NCBI GenBank assembly: GCA_037043235.1
Contig: JAWRVZ010000181.1
Span: forward strand, 1,178,001 to 1,242,000
DNA length: 64,000 nt
Source: Rhodeus uyekii
Lineage: Eukaryota; Chordata; Actinopteri; Cypriniformes; Acheilognathidae
Reading direction: 5' to 3'
Below are positions 42,195-54,600 of this stretch, piece by piece. Position numbers and translations under genes: made by a program. Numbering within the stretch: position 1 is the stretch's first letter; the number at the start of each line of letters is the position of its first letter. The notes under the pieces were generated by a model that was not told the origin of the DNA, searched no databases, and worked only from the letters and a program-made list of their open reading frames with translations.

Positions 42195-42460
42195 TTCTGT
42201 CATAATTGATTCACCTTCATGCCGTTCCAAACCTGTATGACTGACTTTTTCAGTGGAACATGAAGATATTTTGAGAAATTTCTCAGGTTTTGTCCATAAA
42301 ATCGTACGGATTCGTTTCCGATGACGTTTGGTTCACAACATAATTCAAAATATCTTATTTTGTGCTCAAAAGAAAGAAATGCATACCATTTTGGAACAGC
42401 AAGAGGGTCAGTATACAGTATAATGACAGAGTATTTTCGTGGAGCATCATTTTTAAACAA
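42195..42460. mobile_element. Diverged MITE copy
   Basis: CGTTCCAAACCTGTATGACT, TTCAAAATATCTTATTTTGT and TTTGGAACAGCAAGAGGGT mark the same family as at 18.2, 21.5, 36.9 and 49.4 kb. Confidence 0.6.
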
Positions 42461-44098
42461 AAAAGAGATACATCCTTGAAATTCAAGTGATTTTTTAAAT
42501 TCAAATTGTTTGAGTGAGAATCTATGTAACCACAGTGATTCGACAATGCACCATATACATCTATTCAAATGTTGCTCAAGCTAAATGGTTCAAAAGCAAA
42601 ACAGATCCTGACAGAGGCGCACGCTCTCTTCAGTGTGGTTTAAAGGAAAATGGCAAGCTCACAAGAGTTTTTGAGCAGAGACCAGGCTAGTATTTGGCAA
42701 CCATTTGTGTTGCTGTGTAAACGCTGTATTCCAAACATTCCTGTATGAATGCACACAGAACGTGGGATGAGGATCTGGCTCAATGTGTTCCATTGTGTGC
42801 CAAAGCCACTAAGTATGCGGTTACTGGCTACCACTCACTGTGACAGGGTTTATCTATCTGAGGCACAACCAATCTCTGTCTGTCTCTTAGTTATTCTAAA
42901 TAAAAGTGAGGCATCTGAAAAAAAGGCACCTTCAACTGTCAGTCAGACTGGAGTGTGGCATTACTGTCAGGTAACCTTAATCCACTGGAGACATCAACAA
43001 TAATGATATATGATGTTTTTTGTAGAAAATAATTATTCAACAAAGTATGATCTTGTATATTTCTCACCTCAACACTGTAATCAGCTTACATCAGCATCCT
43101 AAGATAGAGAGAGTGCAATTGGCTCCCCTTAAAAACAGCCTGCCCATGGTCACAGCCAAACAATGGAGGACAGAGGGAAGGGGGGTGTCTGTGCGCATTA
43201 CAGTCAGAGGCCATCAGTGAGGGGAATGAAGATTATGTATGACAGGATGCAGGGCATCACAACAGGCCGGCAGGCCCTGACTTGACACCCCAGAATCACA
43301 GCAGTCCAGAAAACAGCATGCCATCTTACTGAACTTCCCTTTCCCAGCAACATATGATGACACTGTGGGTTCAACCCAGTTCATTTACATTTGTTCATTT
43401 TACTGATTGGTAAAGCAGTAGTTATTCTGAAAAATAAAAACAATGTATTATTTTTTTTATTATTCTCTTCTCAGCCTCAACATCTTATTATACGTAAAAA
43501 CAATGCAAAAATGGGACTTTTTTGTTGGATTAACGATGGATGACAGAAATAAAAGCTTTGCAATGTCTGAGTGTAAATGTATAATATAATGAATATAAAA
43601 TAATAAATGTAAGTTCATTATTATTCTGTTTATGGTGCCTAAGATGCTTTTTTTGGACATTGTAGCGGGTTTGTTAATCTAACATTGTCTACAAGCTCGA
43701 ACCAGTTTTATCAAGGACTATCAGCTTGATCCTGACCCCAACCCAGCTATCTTAAGCTATGATTCATGAAATATTATCCAGATATTAAATGCTGCATTTA
43801 AGTTATGATGATAAATGATCAAAATTCGTTCAATATGGGTCACAATATAATGCAATGCACAATGGTATAGAGTAAGTGATTTTATATTATTTGTAGAGGC
43901 TTATGCTAAAGATCAACATTCTCATTTAGCCGTGGATTTTCCATGTGCTTCCTGGGATTATTTACACGATGAAGCGTGATCACACCCACCTTGAAAACAT
44001 TTGCTGAATGACAATGTTGCATTAATCACAATTACATTTGCTAAGTAAATTCATCTTTATTAATTAATATATTACTACCAGTTTTATATTATAAATTA

Positions 44099-44256
44099 CT
44101 TTCCTGTAGCTCAGTGGGTAGAGCATTGGTGTTTACAACACCAATGTTATGGGTTCAATCCCAGGGAAAGCAAGAACTGATTCAATGTGTTCCTTGAATG
44201 CAACGTATGTCGCTGTGGATAAAAGCATCTGCCAAATGCATAAATGTAAGTGTAAG
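44099..44256 (+). mobile_element. tRNA-derived SINE
   Basis: TGTAGCTCAGTGGGTAGAGC (A box) and GGGTTCAATCCCAGG (B box) followed by a non-tRNA tail CTGTGGATAAAAGCATCTGC. Same family as 18,222-18,348. The tRNA-like part cannot fold a full acceptor stem. Confidence 0.85.
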
Positions 44257-45334
44257 TTTACCTGACGCTACACTTTTACTGGCCTCACCCATGCATTTTT
44301 TTTTAAATACAACAGACAAGAAAAACCCAAGAGGGACACCTCCTTGTCCTTCACACCTGGTTTAACTGAATAAACACTACTGTGACACTTGTTCATGACC
44401 TGCATGCAAAGCAAACAAAGCCAGTCACAGTACAAAGAATGAGAAATAAATATGCCAGGAATAAGATTTAAGGGGGGGTGTGGTCAATATGTTCCTCTGT
44501 ACCTCTATAATGCAACCATTAATATCAAACGGGAAAACGTGTCCATGAAAGCACGTTTCATAACACAAGTGAACCTGTCCCACAATGCCAGGTATCCATA
44601 CATGACCGTCAAAGCGTCGCTTTCGGATCGTGCATTCCACCATCAATTGCACTTTACAGTATGACGCATGCCCATTAAGCATGTTGAAGAGATGCACTGC
44701 AGAGAGCCGAGCACGCGATGCACAGATCCACTGAACGCGCAACGACATCAGTATGGATGAGAACAATGCGACGAGACGCGACAAACTAGAACGCGCCCAT
44801 TTTAGCATCAAAACCAGCTTAATTTATTAGAACCGACTCGTCCAAGTTTGACGCGTCGTTCGTTTGCGTTTTATACGGGATGTTAAACTTAACCAATCCT
44901 TAATAAAGAACCTTTCACGATTTCATCATACCAAAAAATGTTCACAATGTTAAAACTATATGTGGCACTACTGAAATTATGTAACTGTAGTGGCTTTTTA
45001 GAGGTTTGCTGCGGAAGACACCTGTCCAGAGAATCCAAACTGCGGCAGTGCCTAGACAAAGAAATTTCGGCAGGTCGACGTGTTTATGAACGTTTGGAAA
45101 CGAGAGAGCGAGGAGTCACGGGCACTTTGTATTTGCATCATTATCTCGCGTGTATATTATAATACTTAACGCCTGTCATCCAGGGAATGCGACTGTATCG
45201 AAATGCACGCGTGCACGCCGATTCGTTGTCAGTTTTTGTCTGCATAACGGTTAGGCTTTCTTAATGCAAATGCTTTGATAGTATAGTGAAGCGGTAAAAT
45301 ATGAGCACTAATCACAATGTCAAAGTGCACTTAC

Positions 45335-45425
45335 CCGTTGTTGTTGTTTTTAAAATGCAGTACGCTGTAGTGTTGGACGAAGTGCACAGTCAGATCCGCC
45401 CTCTCGTACAGTGCGCCTCTGTGAT
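45335..45425 (-). other. map4: map4 non-coding exon 1
   Basis: Ends in an AAC-repeat and CGG followed by donor GTAAGT at 45,334. It has no ATG and splices to 39,494, four bases before the start codon. The 5' boundary is estimated from the promoter motifs just upstream. Confidence 0.6.
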
Positions 45426-45500
45426 CTCAGGGTGACGCCCCGCCCCGTATTCTCCTCGACCAATCACAATTCTGGAGAACTGTACCCTGGTAAAGTCACA
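45426..45500 (-). promoter_or_regulatory. map4: map4 core promoter
   Basis: A GC box (CCCCGCCCCG at 45,438-45,447), a TGACG half-site (45,433-45,437) and a CCAAT motif (45,460-45,464) lie in a CpG-rich block that stretches from about 44.5 to 45.5 kb. No TATA box. Typical of a broadly expressed gene. Confidence 0.55.
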
Positions 45501-46700
45501 ACAGCAGCACTGTGATGCTCTTGGACTTGAGCATCCTCTCATTTCTTACGTGCGTTCCCTCAATGTTGATGGACAGCTAATGGATACAATGAGTGTTTTG
45601 ATGGCATTTGAGAGGCAGAGTGTTTCGCCAATCGCCAATTGCAACCGAACAGATCTATGTTGGCATCAGACAGAGCGGTTGACATTGTATCGAGACAAAT
45701 CTGATGTGAGACTTGATACCCTTGTAGTTTCCATGCATTCCTTTATGGGAAGATTCATTTGAAAATCCCCTAAATGTAATATCATATGTTTATGACACCC
45801 ATAAAAATAGGCTGTGAAAAAAGAGCATCAAGTGCAGTGGAAGGACGGAATTACTCTATTGTGTTGTTTATCCGGTTCTGGAACATGATTAAGGAGTGCA
45901 GTTGAAGCGTTATTATAAAAATATAACAATAATAGGCTTAGTGCAGGCCCCTTTTTAAGTGTGTGTTCTGGTTTCCCATTACACTGAACCCTTATTTCCT
46001 TTTAGGAGCTACACCTGAATAAACACAGTTCAATGAATTGTCCTTTCTACTGTATCTAATAGAGTACTGTATATATTTGTCTTCAAGAAACATTGATATG
46101 TTGGACTTGGTTATTGTATTATTGTATGGATATGTCTCTACATTTGTAGCTTTAAGGTTTTAGGTGGGCCTTTTCCTGTCTGCCAAAGCGGGAAGGGTTT
46201 GTCTGCGTATTGGCTGAAGTATCCTATTATTAACACAGTTATTTGGGTTTGCTTATACTCATAGTTATTTGATGCTGAAAAAGATATTTCAAAGGACGGT
46301 TACAGTTTAGGTTGAGAGTAAAACAACAATTCACTTCATTTTTAGATGCTCATCAACTTCACTCTCAGAAAAAGGTAAAGAGCTGACACTGGGGCAGTAA
46401 ATGGTACATATTCATACTTTAAAAGTATTAATATGTTAGCATGTTAGCAAGTATTAATATGTTAGCACTTAAGATGCTAATATTGTTAGCAATATTAGCA
46501 TATTAAGTGTACATGCTATTACCTATAGTGTACATATGAGTATGAATGAATGTAGCAGCTTTGCTGAGGTGGTGACATTTGGAAAAAGAAAAATATATAA
46601 AAATTTTTTTGGGGAAATCAGATAGACACAAGGAAAAGGACGACTACTTTCTGTTATGTGTGTCATAAACCTCTATAGACTTGTGGATTTTGTGAATTTG
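45501..46700. other. Short intergenic region between kcnh2 and map4
   Basis: Between the map4 promoter and the presumed kcnh2 3' end. Contains a 44-nt near-perfect palindrome at 46,466-46,509 and no exon-like ORF. Confidence 0.5.
46466..46509. repeat. Perfect-looking hairpin, 19-bp arms
   Basis: Arms CACTTAAGATGCTAATATT and AATATTAGCATATTAAGTG pair with one mismatch around the 6-nt loop GTTAGC. It is surrounded by short ATGTTAGC repeats. Confidence 0.7.
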
Positions 46701-46706
46701 TTTATT
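46701..46706 (-). terminator. kcnh2: Candidate kcnh2 poly(A) signal
   Basis: AATAAA on the minus strand 0.96 kb after the stop. An ATTAAA at about 47,268 is an alternative. Confidence 0.35.
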
Positions 46707-47664
46707 CAATGTGAATGTGATTACAAGTTCATAGGAGTTAAAATGTGCACAATGATCAATTTATAGTAAGCTAACAACAAATATTCCTACTCAAAGATTG
46801 CAATAAATTACGTTATATTATATTTGAACATTCAAACACTCTGACTAAATACCACATTCCCTATAAATATCTTTCTAGCACATTTATATATGGCTTACTA
46901 CTGGATGTGTTTGGCATAAACCAGCGGCAACTGATTATATATGTATTATATATGTATATCTCAACACTAATTCCATTAGTGATATGGATTACATTCAAAA
47001 TTAATTTTAAGTCATAATCTGTCTAAATCACATTTTGACTCTTGGGCCAAAATGATGATTATATATTTAGAGTGATAAAATATTGTAATGGGAAAATCTG
47101 TGCAGTGGATATTTGAAGGAAATAAACACATGCTGCTTTCATGTAAATTACTGGCATGTTATTCAGCAGGATTCACCAGTGTTCCTTGGATTCACTGACT
47201 CAGAGGTATTTAAGCTACTGGAGATGAGCTTGGGGTTCTTCCACCTGAGATAAAGTTTCCAAATGACCATTTAATTCATACTCTGATGCTCCTTTCCTGT
47301 GTATTGCTACAGTATGCCCAAGACCTTTTCTCAAACAAACATACAAACAAACATCAATTCAACGCAAAACCATACAACTGTTAAAAAAACTGATATGCTA
47401 ATACAAATCATTACATTTACACCTCAAAATAATAAGTGAACACTTTCGTAAAAGAAAGAGGCTGGTAAAAACAATGAGTGTCGTTAGACCAGCTAACACA
47501 AATGAACCAAACTACAGGGACATAAATGGTGTCTCTACATTAGACTTTCTGAGGTAATTAATATGAACCTGAAGTAGAAGGTCTTCTACATTCTGCCAAC
47601 ATTGTGGTGGTCCGTCAGGTTCTAAGCATTGTTTTCCACTGAGATGCTGAAAAACATTTAACAC
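46707..47664 (-). other. kcnh2: Probable kcnh2 3' UTR
   Basis: Sequence between the stop codon and the candidate poly(A) signal. AT-rich, no repeats recognised. Confidence 0.4.
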
Positions 47665-48063
47665 TTAACACCTAGGATCAGAACCATGTCTTTTTTGGAC
47701 TGAGGAATCATCCTCTACTTGATGTTGCGCTGGCAATGACAGGCGTCTTGAACACTCAGAGGATTCCAAATCTGACCTCGGCCCAGCCTGTGGATGGTGA
47801 ACAGTTCCAATAAGCTCTGAATCTATAAAACGATAACTACCTTGATCAGCCATGACTATATTGTGGCGATCGATGTGTGCTGTAGGATCTTCAGGGGCGT
47901 TCCCTGCATTGTGGCCCATGGTATGTGGCCATCTCCCCGTATAAGACCCAGAGGTCTCAGAGGAGGGCTGTAAGGAACTGTCCAGGAGCTGGAGCTCCAT
48001 TGCACCTGACAGACTTTCACTGGACTTTATGGGACTACCAGCGAAGTCATATGGATCAAGTAT
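47665..48063 (-). CDS. kcnh2: kcnh2 last exon
   Basis: Reads ILDPYDFAGSPIKSSESLSG through RRLSLPAQHQVEDD and KRHGSDPRC, then TAA. Acceptor TTTCCCAG. The final residues resemble the hERG1 end. The middle is longer than I recall for hERG1. Confidence 0.9.
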   Translation of the reverse strand: MLDPYDFAGSPIKSSESLSGAMELQLLDSSLQPSSETSGSYTGRWPHTMGHNAGNAPEDPTAHIDRHNIVMADQGSYRFIDSELIGTVHHPQAGPRSDLESSECSRRLSLPAQHQVEDDSSVQKRHGSDPRC

Positions 48064-51000
48064 CTGGGAAAATCAAAGAGGATAAATGAATAATTGGAGT
48101 TTGAAGTCTCTATCATTGGATCCAATACAAATTGATGACCGTAATGTGAAAGTTTGTGAAATACCTCCGAGAAAATGGCTGGCGTTTCTGTCTCTAAAGG
48201 GTTGACAGGTTGGACCAGTTTCTGGCCTGGTTTTGGTGGATTTGGAGATGCTTCTATAGGGGACGTCACAGAGCTGTAGGTTGGTGGAACCAGCACCATC
48301 TGCCTCTGAAGCAACTGCATTATAGCGCCAATGTCTGTTGACATGCGCTTCTCCAATCTTTGAAAAAAACAAGACAACAACCACAGCTCAAAACATATCT
48401 ATAACAAGTAAAGGACAACAAGATAACAACAATACTATAGTTTGATCTCACCGCTGGAGCTGTTTATGCATCATTTCCAGTCTTTTCTCTACCTCAGTGT
48501 AATGGCGATGGGTGACATTGTGCGGGACAGTATTGGAGGGAACCGAAGATGAAGGGAAAGGCATGCTGTGGCTGGGTACTTCCTGGTACTGATGGCCACG
48601 ACTGTCCCCCCAAAAGCTGAAGACATTAGAAACCCCCGAAAGAGCCTCTAATTTAAAATAAGTGTAATGTCAAAACGACATATTAACTGCAAGGGAAGAT
48701 TTTGCTAAAAAAAAATGAAAATCCAGACATTAATTATGCTGTTAAAACCCCATAAGACTTTCCTTCATTTCTGAAACACAAATAATATTTTGATTTATCT
48801 GATATCTTTTAGTTAATAACATATTTAATTTAGGCTTTTATTCATATAGAAACTTTGACCAACTCATAAATTCAGCAGGTTTGCTCACATGTGTCACACA
48901 ATCACATTTGAGCTTCTTGTTTACAATATTGAATAAGATTTATGTGTGTTTATAAGTAAAAGCCTTCAACTCTATTCGTTATATAAAGAAATGCATACAA
49001 TGACTTGTGAAAGTATTTGTACGCCTTCATTTTTTCACATTTTCTTACGTTAAACTTCTTTAAATCACTTTTTTCCACATCAATCTACACTTCATTCGCC
49101 GTAATGACAATCCAAGAAACAGATTTGTGATATCTTCAAATTTATTTAAACGAAGTACTGAAATAATTATCTTTCAGACACCTAAGTCAGTCATTTGGAA
49201 TTGATTACAACCATCAAGTCTTTTATGTTTCTACCACATCCATATATGATCATGGAGCTCAAAAGATTTTGGTCACCGTTATAACCAAGGTCCTTCTCCA
49301 TTGATTGCTCACTTTGGCCAGAGATAGAAATGATTCAGGGTTCAATAAACATTTTTTTAATAGTGTTTCAAAGATGAAGGAAAGTCTTTAGAAGGCTTTG
49401 GAACAAACTGAGGTTGAGTAAATGGTGACAGAAGTTTTATTTTTCTCTGAACTAACCCTTTAAGTGAAAATTACCCTAATTACATTTGAATGATCATAAA
49501 TGTTAGGATCATTGAAAATGTTTCTTGTACATTTTTGTAGTTCGCTTTTCTCAGCTAATACATACTTATATAATACATCTACTGTAATTTTGACAGTAAG
49601 ACAGTATGATCAGATTCCTACCTGACAGCACGTTGAAAGAGTTAGTGGTGTTTAGGTTCTTGTCCCCATTAGCACTGTTGACACTAGTGATATGGCTCTG
49701 AGAGCAGTCCACTATCGTAGTGGGTCGTCGAGTCTCTTCCTCTTCATCACTGCTGGACTGCGAACCAAAGATATCTGGGTGCCGATGAGCAGCTTGCCTG
49801 CCCTCATGCTGTTTGCTTGGATTCTGTGTTTGGAGAGTCATCCTATTGAGTTTGTCTTCTGTCCACTCTGTATCTGCTGCTAAGAGAAATCGCAGTAGTA
49901 GTGAAATTCACGAATCTGGAAGAATCTAGAAACTATCACACAACGTTAGCTCTTACCTTGTGGCATGGAGTTTCTTTTGGAATGAAAGAACAGCTTTGTT
50001 CTTCGTGTATGATTATCAAGACAGCCATGGTCAGAATCATCAGGGTCACTGCTCATTGACCCGGCTTTAGTGTTGGTCTGTGTTAGAAAAAAATACACAC
50101 TCATCCACATCCAGCCATGTTCTATAGTGTAAACCTATGATCAAGTCATAGAGACATATGCAACCTTACGTCTCTCAAATTAAAGGTGATCTCCAGGTTG
50201 CTCCAGAAGTAGTCTGAGAACTCTGGATACATGTCCAAGACCTCCAGTACATCCTCTCTGTGGATTTTGTGCAGGTCACAGTATGTCAATGCTCTCACAT
50301 CGGAACTAGACTTTCCAGGACGTGCATACAAGTTAATGGGTTCTCCGAATATATCATTCTTGCCTGAGGATATGCAAAAGGATGCAAGATTGACAACAAA
50401 CTTTAAAAGGCAAAGAACGCTTAAAATATGACTCATAATTAATCTTTTCTCAGTTAACTAAAAGCACTAATTCTCACTATTTTCCCATATAAACAGTAAA
50501 AGTAGCATGCTAATTTCAAATTCAGCCTTGTAAAACCGAAAAAAAGATTTTAAATCAACAACAGATGGCGCTGAATGGCATTAAAAAACATTACAGAGAA
50601 AAATGGCAACATGTCCACAAGGTGGAGCTACACAACAGCAGTTTTCCCAAATTAATTCTCAAGTACTTGTACTTTGTCACTAAAATGAAATAAAATAAAT
50701 TAAACAAAATCGATTCATCTAAGAGTTATATTTTAGGAAGGGGGTCACTCTCAAAGGTTTTTTTTGGAGTGGTCCATGGAATCAAAACATTTGAAAAACC
50801 TATGACACATGCAAGTGATCACAATGAGATGAACAGTTTTTATAGCCCAAACTCTCATCTTTTACCTAAAATGGCCACTACCACATCTCCCTTTAAGATC
50901 TCAATTGAGCCACGAGAAATAAAGTACAGCGCTGAAATCACATCGCCAGCATGGACCAAGGTGTCTCCTGGTGGGGCGTGTGTGGTTTTGAACTTCATAG

Positions 51001-51594
51001 CCAAAGCACGTAAGCAGCCTTTAGTGGAACCCTTGAAAGCTTTACAGTTCTGTAGCAATGTACGATTCAGATGCAAACAGATGTCTGCTTGTAAGCACTC
51101 TGGGAACCCCTTCAGCACCTGCAATGAGATAAAACATTTTAATGTGATAAATGATACTGCATAATGTGTGTATGCAAGTCATTTGTATATGCAATAATAA
51201 AGAGAGTGGAGAAAAATTAAGCATGCCCAGGTGTTCACAAAGTACTCTGTGACTCACAGCATTCATGTCAATGCCGTTAGTGTAGGACCAAGCATGCTGA
51301 AAGTACTCCTCCAGTTTTTGCCTGAGTGGGTTGGGGATCTGGTGGAAACGGATAAATTCCCGAACCCGCAGCATCTGAGTGTGGTAACGTGCGGTGCCAG
51401 AGTACAGCCTCTGGATGATGGCTGACACATTTCCAAATATGCTAGCATACATCAGCGCTGTAAAGAAAAAAACAAGAAAAAACAGTTTCTTTCAGAGCAA
51501 AGAGTATTATTCCATTCAGATTGACCAAAAAGAAATATTTATCCACTTCAAAAAGTGTGATATTATACACTACCATTCAATTGTTTGGGTTCTG

Positions 51595-51625
<31 letters not shown>

Positions 51626-54600
51626 CTGAAAATATATATATATTTTTTTTAAGAAATACTTTTATTCAGCAAGGGTGCAATAAGTTGTCCAAAACTGAAA
51701 GTAAAGACATGCAAAATGCTAAAAAGATATATATTACAAGTAAGCACTATTCTTTTGTTTTATTTATTCTCAATATCCTCAAAAAATGTAAATTTTCATC
51801 CAAATATCCACACAAAATGTTTTTTTTTTAGCATCAAATCAGCTTATTAGAACGATTTCTAAAGAGACTGGAAAAATTCAGCCTTTTCACCACATGAACA
51901 TATTACATTTAAAAAATATATGAAAACAATGAAAATAATTTTTGTAAATTGTGTTTTCGAGTTCTTGAAATCAATAATAAAAGCTGTAAATCATACTAAC
52001 CTTCAATAATAAACACTAACCTCCAATAAGCATGACACAGATGGAAAAGATCTTCTCAGAATTGGTGTTTGGGGAGACATTTCCAAAGCCCACGCTGGTG
52101 AGGCTACTGAAGGTGAAGTATAGGGCAGTGACATATTTATCTTTAATTGAGGGCCCTGAGCTAGGTATTGTGTCATTATACGGTTTCCCCAGCTGATCAC
52201 CCAAAGAATTAAGCCAACCGATCCGAGATTGACTGCTCCTCTCCACGTTCCCAATCGCATACCAGATGCAGGCCAGCCAGTGGGCAATAAGCGCAAAGGT
52301 GCACATGAGGAGAAAGAGCACCGCAGCTCCATACTCAGAGTAGCGATCGAGTTTACGTGCCACACGCACCAATCGCAGCAGCCGAGCGGTCTTCAGTAGG
52401 CCAATCAGAGTTGTTGTCTGCCAATACATAAAAATGAATGTTAGCAGCTATGACAGAATATTAAAGTCACCATGAAATCAAATTTCACACCTCTTATTTT
52501 TTAGGGAATATTGCAGTATTTATTATAGATGATTTACCTGTGCACCTCATTTTTATTTTTAAATTTATGTGCCCTTGTAATCTTTGAAAAAAATAACTTC
52601 CTCTCCCTCATGCAGCTACATCTCTTCTCTTCTCAGATGACATGTTTACTGGCGTAATGGCGGTGCAACCTGTCACTCACATGAGATCGCAGCAATAGCA
52701 AACCACAACCATCCATTCAATACCCAGCAAACAAAATCCACTCCCACCCTACATTTTTCTTGTTCGAGAAATTGTTTCACTGTTGATATACCTCACAATA
52801 TGGAAGCAAAATACTATCCCAACTTCAGTCTAATGACAACTTTAAAAATCAAAATGACCCATAAATTCACTCACCTCTTCTCCAGAGCGATAAATGAGCA
52901 AGTCGAATGGAATGGCAGCCACCATGTCAATGAGAAACCAGCCCTTAAAATATTGGACAGCTATCCTTCCAGGCTGGCTAACCACTTCGTCATTGCTGTT
53001 TACATAGGTTGTGCGAAAGTTAATCACAATGTCCACTACGAACATGATATCCACAATGAGGTCCACCACGTTAAGTGGACTGCAGGAGTAACCGCAGCGC
53101 TGCATGGCGGCCTCTTCTTCGTCGCTGAGTAGAAACGAAGCCGAATAAGGTGTGAAAATGGCTGTATAGATGACCAGCAGCAAGATGACCCAGTCCCAGA
53201 CTGCCTTGAAGGGACTGTAGTGTAAGATGGTCCATTTGTGGATACGGGGAGCCTGCAGCTTATACTCAGGAAGGACATCTGCACCTAGAGACAGCACCTG
53301 AGCAGGAAAACACTTTACAATAAGAAGTCTTTTCAGATTATGAGATGAATAATGAGTGTTAAGAGTGCTTTTCTCATTACATATATCAGATTAAAACTAC
53401 TGCAAAACTGCAAAAACTCTTTTACACAATTACATTATCAATGTTTTGAATGGTTCACTCCTAAGAATGAAAAAAAAAGAAAGTTTTGAAAGAAATTAGT
53501 ACTTTTATTAAGCGACGAGGCATTCATTTAATAAAGAGTTACATCGTTTCCAAAAAAGTGTTTTGAACTTTATATTTATCAAAGAATACTGAAAAAATTA
53601 TCACCTTTTACTCAAAAATGTTAAGTAGCAAAAACATGTTCTTCTTTCAAAAACATGAAAAATATTTACTGACTGATATAGTGCACAATTATAAATTTGA
53701 TTTAGATATAATATAATCATAAATCACATAATTGGTTGGTTCCAATTTACTCTTCGCTAAGACTTAAAAATTCTATTAATAACTGTTTCTGTCAGCCATT
53801 TTAAGTTTTTATTTAAAAAAATCTTTAAATAAAAACTGAATATAAATGTGCTGTCCTCGTAAGAATAAAATCCTGCCAATTTATACCACCCATATTCCTA
53901 GGAGATTTTCTGTAAAGCTGTACTGAGCTATCAGCAACATCCATTGTACGTTTCATAGACTAGACAGTCCAGTCTCCTCATTTAATAGAAACCCTTTACA
54001 AAGCTCGCTGTAAGGAAGAAATATTATCTTATATTCCTGACAGGAACTGAGTGGGCCGTAACTCAGTGTGGGTGCAGTAATGAAGCCATGTTTAGTCTCT
54101 GAGATATCCACTGAGTACACATCACTGCAGGGAGAACATTAATGCTTCACACTTGTAAACACCCTTTAGGCAGCACAACTCAAATCATTATTTAGTCATT
54201 GTTAAGTCATTTGCTCAAAGCTTTGGTGAAAGCTTTAATTACTCTTACTTACGATCTACTGCCTTAATTATTCTAATAAACACAACAACACACAAAAATA
54301 ATTCACTACATAACTGTATAAACCATTCTTTACAGCTCAGGTACAAATATTTGAGCATTTTTAAATCATGATTTATTGAATATAAATATAAGTTCAAACG
54401 ATTTCTTGGTTTAAGACAGCCTTGAACTTAGTCTACCAAAGGCCAGTGCTTATATTTCTCTTGCTCATTTTGTACCATTAGAATGAAGATATACATTTGC
54501 AGCCGACTGAAAAGCGAGTGGGAGACGAAACAGATCTTCTAGACTTTTTTATGGAAATTAAAGTCAAGCTATATTCAACACAAAAAAACTCCTTCCACTG

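Larger units (their letters stand above)
39495..45334 (-). other. map4: map4 first intron
   Basis: 5.8 kb. Contains a non-autonomous Tc1-like element (39,904-40,190), a 20-G run (41,519-41,538), a MITE copy (42,195-42,460) and a tRNA-SINE (44,099-44,256). CpG-rich sequence begins at about 44.5 kb toward the promoter. Confidence 0.6.

Noticed and set aside
44099..44256. Possible tRNA gene
   Set aside because: A and B boxes are present but the acceptor stem cannot close and a SINE tail follows; a second copy exists at 18.2 kb.
44425..44811. 128-codon minus-strand ORF in the CpG-rich block
   Set aside because: No splice sites or recognisable protein content; long ORFs are expected in GC-rich promoter sequence.
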